Shown here: piece by piece, positions 1-5,841 of the stretch
How positions within the stretch are numbered: the first letter of the stretch is position 1
Layout of the letters: every line of letters begins with the position of its first letter
Assembly: GCA_035507915.1 (NCBI GenBank)
Contig: DATJNS010000229.1
Span: forward strand, 1-9,367
Direction: 5' to 3'
DNA length: 9,367 nt
DNA from: JACQAI01 sp035507915
GTDB taxonomy: Bacteria > Pseudomonadota > Alphaproteobacteria > Elsterales > Elsteraceae
The notes under the pieces: model-generated
Seen by the model: the letters and a program-made list of their open reading frames with translations, nothing else
What the model was told of the DNA's origin: nothing
Database searches by the model: none
Made by a program: the position numbers and the translations under genes

Positions 1-202
1 GACGCGGCGCGGCGCCATCGAGACCAAGGTGCGCGCCGACCGCGACGTGCCCGAGAACATGGTCTTCATGCCGTTCTGCTACGTCGAGGCGGCGGCCAAC
101 CTGCTGACCAACCCGGCGCTCGACCCGTTCGGCAAGATCCCAGAGTTCAAGTTCTGCGCCGCCAAGGTCACGCCCGTCGAAGCCGCCGCTGCGGCGGAGT
201 AG
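1..202 (+). CDS. fdhA: Formate dehydrogenase alpha (molybdopterin) subunit, C-terminal end only
   Basis: This is the 3' end of a longer gene, open at the left edge; the last 66 codons are visible and end in TAG at 200-202. The peptide carries the C-terminal signature of the molybdopterin-dinucleotide-binding domain of NAD-linked cytoplasmic formate dehydrogenases (FdsA/FdhA type): TRRGAIE, then VFMPFCYVEAAANLLTNPAL, then DPFGKIPEFKFCAAKV. Family members of roughly 900-960 residues end in this way. The enzyme oxidises formate to CO2 and passes electrons through FeS subunits to NAD+. The catalytic residues and FeS motifs lie outside the window, so the FdsA and FdhF-like forms cannot be separated with certainty. 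The next gene starts 5 bases after the stop, and its Shine-Dalgarno lies in the last codons here, so the two are probably cotranscribed. An alternative is another molybdopterin oxidoreductase, but the AAANLLTNPALDP stretch is typical of formate dehydrogenase. Confidence 0.88.
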   Translation, partial: TRRGAIETKVRADRDVPENMVFMPFCYVEAAANLLTNPALDPFGKIPEFKFCAAKVTPVEAAAAAE

Positions 203-207
203 CGGCC

Positions 208-831
208 ATGGCCGGGCGGGCCGAGAACGAGGGTTCGTCCATCGGCCGACGCTGCAGGCGAATCGTCGTCGCGCTTCTCCTGTGCGCTGTCGCGCCGAGC
301 GCCCATGCGCAGCTACAGGCGGAAAATCTTCTCGTGAAGCTGCCGCCCGGCTTCATGGTCGGGTCCAGGCACACGCAGAACGGCATGCATATGGAGGAGT
401 GGGTACCCGAAGGCCAGACCGTCGACGACTGGTCGGAGATGGTGACGATGCAGATCTTTTTCGGACGGGGTGCGTGGGATCCGGTGGGTTTTCTGAACTC
501 CCTGGGACAAGGGTGGCTTTCCACCTGCCGAGGCGGCAGCGAGGACCCCATGCAATCCAGTCAGGCGAACGGGTATCCTGTCTCGATGGTGCTGATGCAC
601 TGTCCCCTCAATCCCAAGGCGGGCAAACCCGAGACGACGTTGCTGCGCGCGATCAAGGGCAAGGACAGCTTCTATCTTGCGCAGTACGCGGTGAGAGCGA
701 CATCGGACAAAGATCAGGTCGCGAAGATGGACAAGTATCTCGGGACGGTGACCGTGTGCGACACGCGATCGTCGGACCACCCGTGCCCCGATCTCAAGGC
801 GAAGGGCGTCGTTCCGGTCGTCCCGCGGTGA
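208..831 (+). CDS. Secreted protein of unknown function, coupled to formate dehydrogenase
   Basis: A 207-residue protein that I do not recognise. Residues 14-34 form a clear Sec signal peptide: basic RRCRR, a hydrophobic IVVALLLCAVAP core, then SAHA with likely cleavage at A34-Q35. The mature protein would be about 173 residues, periplasmic, with no other membrane segment. It has four cysteines (C107, C132, C184, C193), enough for two disulfides. Notable stretches are LLVKLPPGFMVGSRH (41-55) and EEWVPEGQTVDDWSEMVT (63-80); the latter resembles the opening of other small exported proteins of unknown function with a VPxGET/DDWTEMVT-like phrase. The start at 208 is supported by GGAG at 196-199, 8 bases upstream and inside the end of the formate dehydrogenase gene. 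Position suggests cotranscription with that gene, but an exported protein has no obvious role in a cytoplasmic formate dehydrogenase, so the link may be only transcriptional. Confidence 0.85.
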   Translation: MAGRAENEGSSIGRRCRRIVVALLLCAVAPSAHAQLQAENLLVKLPPGFMVGSRHTQNGMHMEEWVPEGQTVDDWSEMVTMQIFFGRGAWDPVGFLNSLGQGWLSTCRGGSEDPMQSSQANGYPVSMVLMHCPLNPKAGKPETTLLRAIKGKDSFYLAQYAVRATSDKDQVAKMDKYLGTVTVCDTRSSDHPCPDLKAKGVVPVVPR

Positions 832-855
832 CGAGCGTTCCGAGCGGATCGGGGG

Positions 856-861
856 TATAGT
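856..861 (+). promoter_or_regulatory. Possible -10 element (TATAGT) for a leaderless VOC-gene transcript
   Basis: TATAGT lies six bases before the ATG at 868. A transcript starting the usual 6-7 bases after a -10 hexamer would begin at or next to the A of that ATG, giving a leaderless mRNA. No convincing -35 hexamer is seen at the right distance. A GGGGG run at 851-855, 12 bases from the ATG, is a poor and distant alternative ribosome-binding site. Confidence 0.35.
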
Positions 862-867
862 CGAACC

Positions 868-1233
868 ATGAAGATCGTCGCCTTCGACCACGTGCAGCTC
901 GCGATGCCGGCCGGCCGGGAAGCCGAGGCGCGCGCGTTCTACGCCGAGATCCTCGGCATTCCGGAGAAGGCGAAGCCGCCGGTGCTGGCCAAGCGCGGTG
1001 GCTGCTGGTTCGAGCGCGGCGCCCTCAAGCTGCATCTCGGTGTCGAGGCGGAGTTCCGCCCGGCGCGCAAGGCGCATCCCGCGCTGCTGGTCGAGGACCT
1101 GCCGACGCTGCGCGCGGCGCTCGAGCGCGGCGGCTACCGCATCGCGGGCGACGAGCCGCTCGAGGGCTACGATCGCATCTTCGTCGACGACCCGTTCGGC
1201 AACCGCCTCGAGCTGATGGAGCCGAAGCGCTAG
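868..1233 (+). CDS. VOC-superfamily (glyoxalase/bleomycin-resistance fold) protein
   Basis: A 121-residue single-module VOC protein made of two beta-alpha-beta-beta-beta repeats. The first opens with FDHVQLAMPAGREAEARAFYAEILG (6-30) and the second with HPALLVEDLPTLRAALERGGY (70-90), closing with FVDDPFGNRLELMEP (105-119). Candidate metal ligands of the fold are H8, H56 (LKLHLGV) and E115 (RLELME), consistent with a divalent-metal enzyme acting as a dimer. The substrate cannot be told from sequence; members include lyases, dioxygenases, isomerases and drug-binding proteins. The gene starts 36 bases after the secreted-protein gene and may have its own promoter just upstream. Its stop is only 6 bases from the stop of the convergent VOC gene on the other strand. 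The two VOC proteins are not close copies: their N-terminal ligand region and C-terminal strands differ. Confidence 0.9.
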   Translation: MKIVAFDHVQLAMPAGREAEARAFYAEILGIPEKAKPPVLAKRGGCWFERGALKLHLGVEAEFRPARKAHPALLVEDLPTLRAALERGGYRIAGDEPLEGYDRIFVDDPFGNRLELMEPKR

Positions 1234-1249
1234 GCGCGCTCAGGCGCGC
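1234..1249. terminator. Short GC hairpin between convergent VOC genes
   Basis: GCGCGC at 1234-1239 and again at 1244-1249 can form a perfect 6-bp stem around the tetraloop TCAG. It sits exactly where the + strand VOC gene ends (1233) and overlaps the stop codon of the - strand VOC gene (1240-1242). There is no T tract on either side, so intrinsic termination is uncertain. In DNA this GC-rich such a hairpin can also arise by chance. Confidence 0.28.
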
Positions 1250-1620
1250 GGACGGCCGATCTCCTGGGCGAACATGAAGCGGTGGCCGTCCACGGTCGTG
1301 ACCAGGAATTCCCGCATGCCGTAGGGCGCGTCGCGGGGCGCGGTGGCGACGGCGCCCCGCGCGACGATTTCGGCGTGCAGGGCGTCGACGTCGTCGACCT
1401 CCAGATAGCCGTACCAGCTGTGCGCGCCGATCTCGCTGGCCGGCGTCTCGTTTGGGCATTGTCCGAGCATCATGCGCACGCCGTCGCGCTCGGCGAGCCG
1501 CCAGTCGCTGCCCTCGGGCCACTTGATCGTGAACCCGAGCACGTCGCGGTAGTAGGCGGCGCTGCGCTCGAGATCGCGCACGGCGAGCACGAACGCCCAT
1601 GGCGAGAGTCGCTGTGTCAT
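1240..1620 (-). CDS. VOC-superfamily protein (PhnB/bleomycin-resistance-like)
   Basis: A 126-residue VOC protein. The start at 1620 (MTQRLSPWAF) is fixed by a near-perfect Shine-Dalgarno, AGGAGGTG at 1624-1631 on the coding strand, with the GGAGG core 5 bases from the ATG. The first module reads VLAVRDLERSAAYYRDVLGFTIKW (11-34), the standard opening of the glyoxalase/bleomycin-resistance group. The second begins near HSWYGYLEVDDVDALHAEIVARGA (67-90) and ends HRFMFAQE (113-120). The usual first-strand metal histidine is replaced by a hydrophobic residue (around F10). H67 and E120 remain, so it may be a binding or protective protein rather than a metalloenzyme. The gene follows the ATPase gene by 23 bases on the same strand and is probably its operon partner. 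A longer reading frame continues upstream into the ATPase region, but composition and the Shine-Dalgarno argue against using it. Confidence 0.9.
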   Translation of the reverse strand: MTQRLSPWAFVLAVRDLERSAAYYRDVLGFTIKWPEGSDWRLAERDGVRMMLGQCPNETPASEIGAHSWYGYLEVDDVDALHAEIVARGAVATAPRDAPYGMREFLVTTVDGHRFMFAQEIGRPRA

Positions 1621-1643
1621 CGGCACCTCCTGGCTCGTGATGG

Positions 1644-2888
1644 CTATTCCGCTACCTCCTCGTCCTCGCCGTCGCGGAACTCGCCGCTCAGCTTGAGGCC
1701 GTCGATCCAGGTCTCGCCGTCGCGCTTGATCACGCTCAGCGGCCGCACGCCGGCGTGCGCGGCGATCGCGTCGGCGAGCGGCACCGAATGGGTGACCAGC
1801 CAGATCTGCGTGCGCTGCGCGGCGCGCGCGATCAGGCGCGCCAGCGGATCGAGCAGGTCGGGATGCAGGCTCGCCTCGGGCTCGTTGAGCGCGATGAAGG
1901 CGGGCAGGCGATAGGCGAGCAGCACGCCCATCAGCCCGAGATAGCGCAAGGTGCCGTCGGACAGCTCGCCGGCGTCGAACACGCGGTGCGGATAGTCGGG
2001 GAACACCATGCCGAAGCCGGCGGTGCGCTCGGGGTCGGGCACCACCAGCCGCGCGCCGGGGAACGCGTCGACGATCGCGCGGTCGAGCTCGACCGAGTCG
2101 CCGCGGATGTGCACCAGGGTCGCCAGCACGGCGGCGAGGTTGCTGCCGTCGGATGCCAGCGTCGGCGCGGCGATCGCGAGGCAAGGCTGGCGCAGCGGCG
2201 AGGCCGGATCGGTGCGCAGGTCGTGATAGAAGCGCCAGTCGAGCATCTGCTGGCGGATCATGTGGAGGTCGGGGAAGCGCCCGGGATCCTCGAGCGCGCC
2301 GAACGCGGTCTCCGATGCCATCAGCTCGCGGTTGATCTCGACGCGCTCGCCGGTCGCGTCGCGTGCCCGCACGTGCGGGCCGCGGCGCTCGAACAGCGTG
2401 ACGGCGCGCTTGCCGTATTTGTGGACCAGCGACTCTTCCTTGATCTGCGGCTCGAGCGGGAAGGCGGCGGCGATCGGCGTGCGCCAGCCGACCTCGATGC
2501 CGACCACGTAGGACGGCGCGCCGGCGCTGACCGCGTATTCGTGGCGCGCCGCGTCCGCGCCGTCGCCGCCCAGGCCGAAGGTCGCCGACAAGGCGATGCG
2601 CGGAACCTGCTTGGCGCGGCGCGTGCCGGCCCACAGCGCCGAGGCCATGCCGCCCTCGGCGGCGAGCTCGCGCGCGAGCGTGCCGGCGGCAGCCGCCTGC
2701 AGGAGCTGCAGCGCGCGGTAGAGGTTGGTCTTGCCGACGCCGTTGGCGCCGACGAACACGCTGAGCCGGCCGACCGGGAAGCGGATGCGCCGCAGCGAGC
2801 GGTAACCCGCGGCGGCGACCTCCTCGAGCGCGAGCGATGGGGCGGATGGGCTCACGGGTAACTGGATCGTGACGGAACCGCGCGCCAT
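1644..2888 (-). CDS. AAA family ATPase with RecF/ABC-like nucleotide-binding domain (predicted ATPase, COG4637-like)
   Basis: A 414-residue, single-domain cytoplasmic ATPase of the AAA_21/RecF-SMC class. The Walker A loop is GANGVGKT (47-54), preceded by the GYRSLRRIRFPVGRLSVFVG strand region (29-48). The ABC-type signature is ELSDGTLRY (308-316), Walker B with the catalytic acid is FIALNEPEASLHPDL (331-345), and the switch histidine is H367 in LVTHSV. The usual Walker B aspartate is N335, followed by E336; I recall LNEPE as common in this subgroup, so it is probably not a defect. Residues 65-300 hold the lid/arm insertion. There is no TOPRIM, helicase or HNH domain, which separates it from OLD nucleases and similar defence ATPases. 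The cellular role is unknown. The ATG at 2888 lacks a strong Shine-Dalgarno; a GTG at codon 12 is an alternative. It is divergent from the SMP-30 gene, with 53 bases between them. Confidence 0.88.
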   Translation of the reverse strand: MARGSVTIQLPVSPSAPSLALEEVAAAGYRSLRRIRFPVGRLSVFVGANGVGKTNLYRALQLLQAAAAGTLARELAAEGGMASALWAGTRRAKQVPRIALSATFGLGGDGADAARHEYAVSAGAPSYVVGIEVGWRTPIAAAFPLEPQIKEESLVHKYGKRAVTLFERRGPHVRARDATGERVEINRELMASETAFGALEDPGRFPDLHMIRQQMLDWRFYHDLRTDPASPLRQPCLAIAAPTLASDGSNLAAVLATLVHIRGDSVELDRAIVDAFPGARLVVPDPERTAGFGMVFPDYPHRVFDAGELSDGTLRYLGLMGVLLAYRLPAFIALNEPEASLHPDLLDPLARLIARAAQRTQIWLVTHSVPLADAIAAHAGVRPLSVIKRDGETWIDGLKLSGEFRDGEDEEVAE

Positions 2889-2941
2889 GATAGCGGCTCG
2901 CGGCCCGGCGCGAAGCCGGAACCACGGACGGAGGAAACACC

Positions 2942-3913
2942 ATGGATCTGGCGCCGATTTCGCTCGACAGCATCCAGCACGCGGGCAGCGGCCTCGAGCG
3001 GCCGGAATGCGTGATCGCGACCAAGAAGGGCGACCTCTACGTGTCGGACAAGCGCGGCGGCGTCACGCGCATCGCGCCCGGCGGCGGCACCCAGCTGTTC
3101 GTGCCCAAGCCTGCGCTGCCCGTCACGCTGCATCCCAACGGCATCGCGCTCGAGCGCGCCGGCAGCTTCCTGATCGCGCATCTGGCCGACGATGTCGGCG
3201 GCGTGTGGCGGCTGCATCGCGACGGCCGCGCCGAGAAAGTGCTCGACGCGATCGACGGCAAGACTCTGCCGGCGGTCAATTTCGTGCTGGTCGACAAGCA
3301 GGACCGCATCTGGGTCACGATCAGCACGCGCCGGCAGCCGCGCGGCGTCTCCTACCGCAAGGACGTCGCCGACGGCTTCGTGATCCTGATCGACCGGAAG
3401 GGCGCGCGCATCGTCGCCGACGACATCGGCTTCACCAACGAGGTGCGGCTCGACGCGGCCGAGCGCGAGCTGACCGTGGTCGAGACCTTCTCGCGCCGGC
3501 TGCTGCGCTTCGACATCAAGCCGGACGGCAGCCTCGCGGGCCGCCGCGTGCTGTGCGAGTTCGGCGCTGGAACCTTCCCTGACGGTATCGCGCTCGACGA
3601 GGCGGGCGCCGTGTGGGTCACCAGCGTTGTGAGCAACCGCGTGTTGCGCGTGACGCGCGACGGCGAGGTCCAGCAGCTGCTCGAGGACGCCGACGCCGAT
3701 CATCTCGCCTGGGTCGAGCAGGCCTACCAGGCCGGTACGATGGGGCGGCCGCATCTCGACAAGATCACGTCGCGCGTGCTCAAGAGCATCGCGAGCATCG
3801 CGTTCGGCGGGCCCGACCTGCGTACCGCCTACATGGGCTGCCTGCTGGGCGACCGCCTGCCGTTCTTCCATGCCCCCGTCGCCGGCCTGCCGATGGCGCA
3901 TTGGGAGTGGTGA
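2942..3913 (+). CDS. SMP-30/gluconolactonase/LRE-family beta-propeller protein
   Basis: A 323-residue protein of the SMP-30/gluconolactonase family, six-bladed propellers that hydrolyse lactones or esters with one bound divalent metal. The expected metal-site residues can be picked out: E22 (RPECVI), N113 (AVNFVLVD), N166 (FTNEVRLD) and D214 (FPDGIALD). Repeated blade motifs include GDLYVSD, DRIWVT and GAVWVTS. No signal peptide is seen, so it is probably cytoplasmic. The start at 2942 has GGAGGA at 2930-2935, 6 bases upstream. The substrate is unknown; sugar lactones are the usual guess, but many relatives act elsewhere. The C-terminal end (residues about 270-323, ending AHWEW) extends past the last blade repeat with a GxxxxTAYMGCLLGDRLPF-like segment seen in family members. 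No sugar-catabolism genes flank it in this window. Confidence 0.87.
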   Translation: MDLAPISLDSIQHAGSGLERPECVIATKKGDLYVSDKRGGVTRIAPGGGTQLFVPKPALPVTLHPNGIALERAGSFLIAHLADDVGGVWRLHRDGRAEKVLDAIDGKTLPAVNFVLVDKQDRIWVTISTRRQPRGVSYRKDVADGFVILIDRKGARIVADDIGFTNEVRLDAAERELTVVETFSRRLLRFDIKPDGSLAGRRVLCEFGAGTFPDGIALDEAGAVWVTSVVSNRVLRVTRDGEVQQLLEDADADHLAWVEQAYQAGTMGRPHLDKITSRVLKSIASIAFGGPDLRTAYMGCLLGDRLPFFHAPVAGLPMAHWEW

Positions 3914-3940
3914 CGGGGCAGGCGTCTCTCGTGATTGGGC

Positions 3941-3981
3941 GGCGCCCCCGGACCCGTGCGAGCATGGACCCGGGGGACGCC
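3941..3981. terminator. GC-rich hairpin, probable bidirectional terminator
   Basis: Between the convergent SMP-30 gene (ends 3913) and csbD gene (ends 4000), GGCGCCCCCGG (3941-3951) pairs with CCGGGGGACGCC (3970-3981). This gives an 11-bp stem with one bulged A and an 18-base loop. The position suits termination in both directions. No T tract follows on either strand, so a Rho-assisted or purely structural role is equally possible. Confidence 0.42.
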
Positions 3982-3999
3982 TGATGGACGGTCAGACCC

Positions 4000-4197
4000 T
4001 CAGTGCCGGCGCTCGTAGTCGGCAACCTGACGCTCGGCGGCCTCGCGGGCGAGGCCGTAGCGTTCCTGGATCTTGCCGACCAGCTGGTCGCGCTTGCCGG
4101 CGATCTGGTTCCAGTCGTTGTCCGTCAGCTTGCCCCAGTTCTCGCGGGCCTTGCCGACGAACTGCTTCCAGTTTCCGGCGACTTGATCCCAATTCAT
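4000..4197 (-). CDS. CsbD-family stress-response protein
   Basis: A 65-residue hydrophilic protein matching the CsbD family almost end to end: MNWDQVAGNWKQFVGKAREN (1-20), then WGKLTDNDWNQIAGKRDQLV (21-40), then GKIQERYGLA. CsbD proteins are abundant small general-stress proteins (sigma-B controlled in Bacillus, EcfG controlled in many alphaproteobacteria); their biochemical role is unknown. Conserved tryptophans W3, W10, W21 and W29 and the GKRDQLVGKIQERYG helix are present. I use the ATG at 4197 because GGAGG at 4204-4208 sits 6 bases away. A GTG at 4212 would add five residues but lies upstream of that Shine-Dalgarno. A perfect EcfG-type promoter precedes the gene. It is convergent with the SMP-30 gene and follows msrQ on the same strand. 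Confidence 0.95.
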   Translation of the reverse strand: MNWDQVAGNWKQFVGKARENWGKLTDNDWNQIAGKRDQLVGKIQERYGLAREAAERQVADYERRH

Positions 4198-4233
4198 CGC
4201 AATCCTCCGCACTCGATGGATACGTGCAGAGGC

Positions 4234-4259
4234 AACGACACCCCGACTCGCAAGGTTCC
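4234..4259 (-). promoter_or_regulatory. EcfG (general stress sigma factor) promoter of the csbD gene
   Basis: On the - strand, GGAAC (4255-4259) is followed by exactly 17 bases and then CGTT (4234-4237). This equals the known alphaproteobacterial EcfG promoter consensus, GGAAC-N16/17-CGTT. Transcription would start near 4227, giving a 5' leader of about 30 bases that includes the Shine-Dalgarno at 4204-4208. It lies wholly in the 67-base gap between msrQ and csbD, so csbD can be induced independently of msrQ. Confidence 0.8.
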
Positions 4260-4264
4260 GTGCG

Positions 4265-5113
4265 TTACGCGGCGGCGCGCCGCGGCAGGCGGTGCGCGAG
4301 GCCGCGCAACGCGCCGCCGGCGCTGAGCGCGAGCGCGATCGCGAGCACGATCCACGCGGGACGCACGCCGGTCGCCAGGCTGAGATCGGCGCCGAGCACG
4401 CGCAGCGGATCGACGCCGAGCTTGATCCAGTAGTAGACCGCCTCGCCGAGCGCGGTCAGGAGCGCGGCGAGCGGCGCCAGCAGCGCGATCGTCCGGGCGG
4501 CGACCTTGCGGTCGGAGCCGCGTCGCCAGGCGAGCGCGCGATAGAGCATCAGCCAGGCGAGCAGCCCGGCCATCACCCAGGGCTCGTCGACGTTGGCCTT
4601 GGTCTGGATGAAGAAATGGATCACGCCGAGCAGCGCCGCGGGATAGACGAGGCGATGCAGGCGACGCCAGCGCCGCGCGCCCAACCGTCGCATCATGCCG
4701 TCGGTCGAGGTCGCGGCGAGCGCGGCCAGGATCGCGAGCGCGACGAAGCCGATGGTGAGGTAGAAGCGCAGCGCGATCTCGGTCGCGACCTTGACGAGAT
4801 CGAGGCCCTGGTCGAGCGCGTAGAGCGTCAGATGCGTGGCGGCATAGGCGAACGCCGCGACGCCGATCATCCGGCGCAGCACGAGGACGCGCGGCCAGTC
4901 GAGCACGCGGCGCGCCGGCGTGACGGCGAGCGCCAGCAGCACGAGCTTGATCGTCCAGTTGCCGATCTCGTGGATCGCCTGGTTGAGCGGCCGGGCGCCG
5001 AGCGCGTGCGCCTGCCAATCCCAGGCGACCAGCGCCGCCGGCACCACGAGCGCGATCAGCGTCGCGCTCTTCAGCGGCGAGACCCGTCCGTCGTCGTCAA
5101 GCCAAGGCCACAT
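4265..5113 (-). CDS. msrQ: MsrQ-type haem-binding membrane subunit of the methionine sulfoxide reductase system, C-terminally extended
   Basis: A 282-residue polytopic inner-membrane protein of the MsrQ/YedZ (ferric-reductase-like) family. MsrQ passes electrons from the quinone pool or flavin reductase through b-haem to periplasmic MsrP, which repairs oxidised methionine. The conserved core is visible: GNWTIKLVLLALAVTPARR (51-69), RRMIGVAAFAYAATHLTLYA (80-99) and RRLHRLVYPAALLGVIHFF (150-168). H94, H153 and H166 fall where the haem-region histidines of E. coli MsrQ do (H91, H151, H164). The E. coli protein has about 211 residues; here about 75 extra residues add two likely membrane helices (about 206-228 and 253-270). 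The ATG at 5113 has no good Shine-Dalgarno. The gene lies 54 bases after the DUF5666-like gene and is probably translated from the same mRNA. No msrP is present on either side in the window. Confidence 0.88.
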   Translation of the reverse strand: MWPWLDDDGRVSPLKSATLIALVVPAALVAWDWQAHALGARPLNQAIHEIGNWTIKLVLLALAVTPARRVLDWPRVLVLRRMIGVAAFAYAATHLTLYALDQGLDLVKVATEIALRFYLTIGFVALAILAALAATSTDGMMRRLGARRWRRLHRLVYPAALLGVIHFFIQTKANVDEPWVMAGLLAWLMLYRALAWRRGSDRKVAARTIALLAPLAALLTALGEAVYYWIKLGVDPLRVLGADLSLATGVRPAWIVLAIALALSAGGALRGLAHRLPRRAAA

Positions 5114-5167
5114 GCCGGGTGGTTCGCCGCACCGCCTCGATCGGTTACGCCGTCGCCGGCGGCCGGG

Positions 5168-5770
5168 TCACATCGGCGGCGTCAGGCCGTTCTTGCCGAC
5201 ATTGACGCGCGCCGCCGTCAGGCTGCCGTCGGGCTGCTTCTGGGTGACCGCGAAGATCTTGGCGCCGGGCTTCAGCATCGACTTGTCGCCGGGCTCGAAG
5301 GTCACGATCGGCGCGCCCTTGGGCACGGTCACCATGTTGGTGCCGCCCTTGAAGGTGAGCGACAGCTCGCGGCCCTTCGGCGTGTCGGCCAGGGTGGCGA
5401 CCGTGGCGTTCGTCATCGTGCTCTCGGGCTGCAGGTCCCACGGATAGTGGCCCTCGCCGGTGCCGCGCATCGCCTCGGGGAACACCAGCACCTCGAGCGC
5501 GACCAGGTTGCCGTCGGACTGCGTCATCGCCGCGGTGCCGATGAAGCTGCCCGGCTTGATCGCGGCGAGCTCGATCGGCACGACCGAAGCGACCGCGTAG
5601 TTGTCGGCGAGCTTGATCGCGACGTCGCCGCCGTCGCGCGACTTGACGGTCAGGACGTTGCCGTCGAGCGCCTCGACGGCGCCGCGCACGCGCACCGGCG
5701 TCTGGGCCAGCGCCGCGCCGGCGACCAGGCAGAGCAGGGCGCTCAGAACGATGTATTGCGGCCGCATCAT
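5168..5770 (-). CDS. Periplasmic DUF5666-like protein of unknown function
   Basis: A 200-residue exported protein. A signal peptide occupies residues 1-22 (IVLSALLCLVAGAALA, cleavage before QTPVRV). The mature part starts with a beta-rich, DUF5666-like module: VRGAVEALDGNVLTVKSRDG followed by VAIKLADN and IKPGSFIGTAA. A conserved-looking central block EAMRGTGEGHYPWDL (99-113) and STMTNATV follow, then a second similar module, VTVPKGAPIVTFEPGDKSML to TAARVNVGK, ending in LTPPM. Relatives are common in Bradyrhizobium-like genomes and, as I recall, are sometimes labelled metal ABC transporter permease. That cannot be right, since there is no membrane segment besides the signal. The start is the first of two adjacent ATGs (5770) because GGAGG (5777-5781) is 6 bases from it. 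An EcfG-like promoter precedes it and msrQ follows. Confidence 0.85.
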   Translation of the reverse strand: MMRPQYIVLSALLCLVAGAALAQTPVRVRGAVEALDGNVLTVKSRDGGDVAIKLADNYAVASVVPIELAAIKPGSFIGTAAMTQSDGNLVALEVLVFPEAMRGTGEGHYPWDLQPESTMTNATVATLADTPKGRELSLTFKGGTNMVTVPKGAPIVTFEPGDKSMLKPGAKIFAVTQKQPDGSLTAARVNVGKNGLTPPM

Positions 5771-5797
5771 GAAGAACCTCCCCGTTGGTCGGCAGCT

Positions 5798-5823
5798 AAC
5801 GGAGTAGGCGCCGGGTTTATTCC
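5798..5823 (-). promoter_or_regulatory. EcfG-like promoter of the DUF5666-like gene/msrQ operon
   Basis: On the - strand, GGAAT (5819-5823) is followed by 17 bases and CGTT (5798-5801), one mismatch (C to T in the -35) from the EcfG consensus and with the same spacing as the csbD promoter. The predicted transcription start near 5791 gives a leader of about 20 bases containing GGAGG at 5777-5781. No such motif precedes msrQ itself, so msrQ probably depends on this promoter. Confidence 0.6.
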
Positions 5824-5841
5824 GCGGGCCCGGGCGGATCG

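Noticed and set aside
1755..2861. A 368-codon open frame on the + strand
   Set aside because: Antisense to the ATPase gene; low-complexity composition and no recognisable domain.
1644..2888. Anti-phage defence ATPase (OLD/Gabija/Septu-like)
   Set aside because: No TOPRIM or nuclease domain in the protein and no nuclease, helicase or HNH partner gene beside it; the neighbours are VOC and SMP-30 genes.
2918..2922. GGAAC upstream of the SMP-30 gene as an EcfG -35 element
   Set aside because: No CGTT follows at 16-17 bases, and the site is only about 20 bases from the start codon.
1240..3024. A 594-codon frame joining the ATPase region to the VOC protein
   Set aside because: Only the last 126 codons look like a protein; the part over the ATPase gene is an Arg-rich shadow. 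A strong Shine-Dalgarno at 1624-1631 sets the VOC start at 1620.
4198..4212. GTG start five codons upstream for the CsbD protein
   Set aside because: It overlaps and precedes the GGAGG at 4204-4208, which serves the ATG at 4197; CsbD proteins usually begin MNWDxxxGNW.
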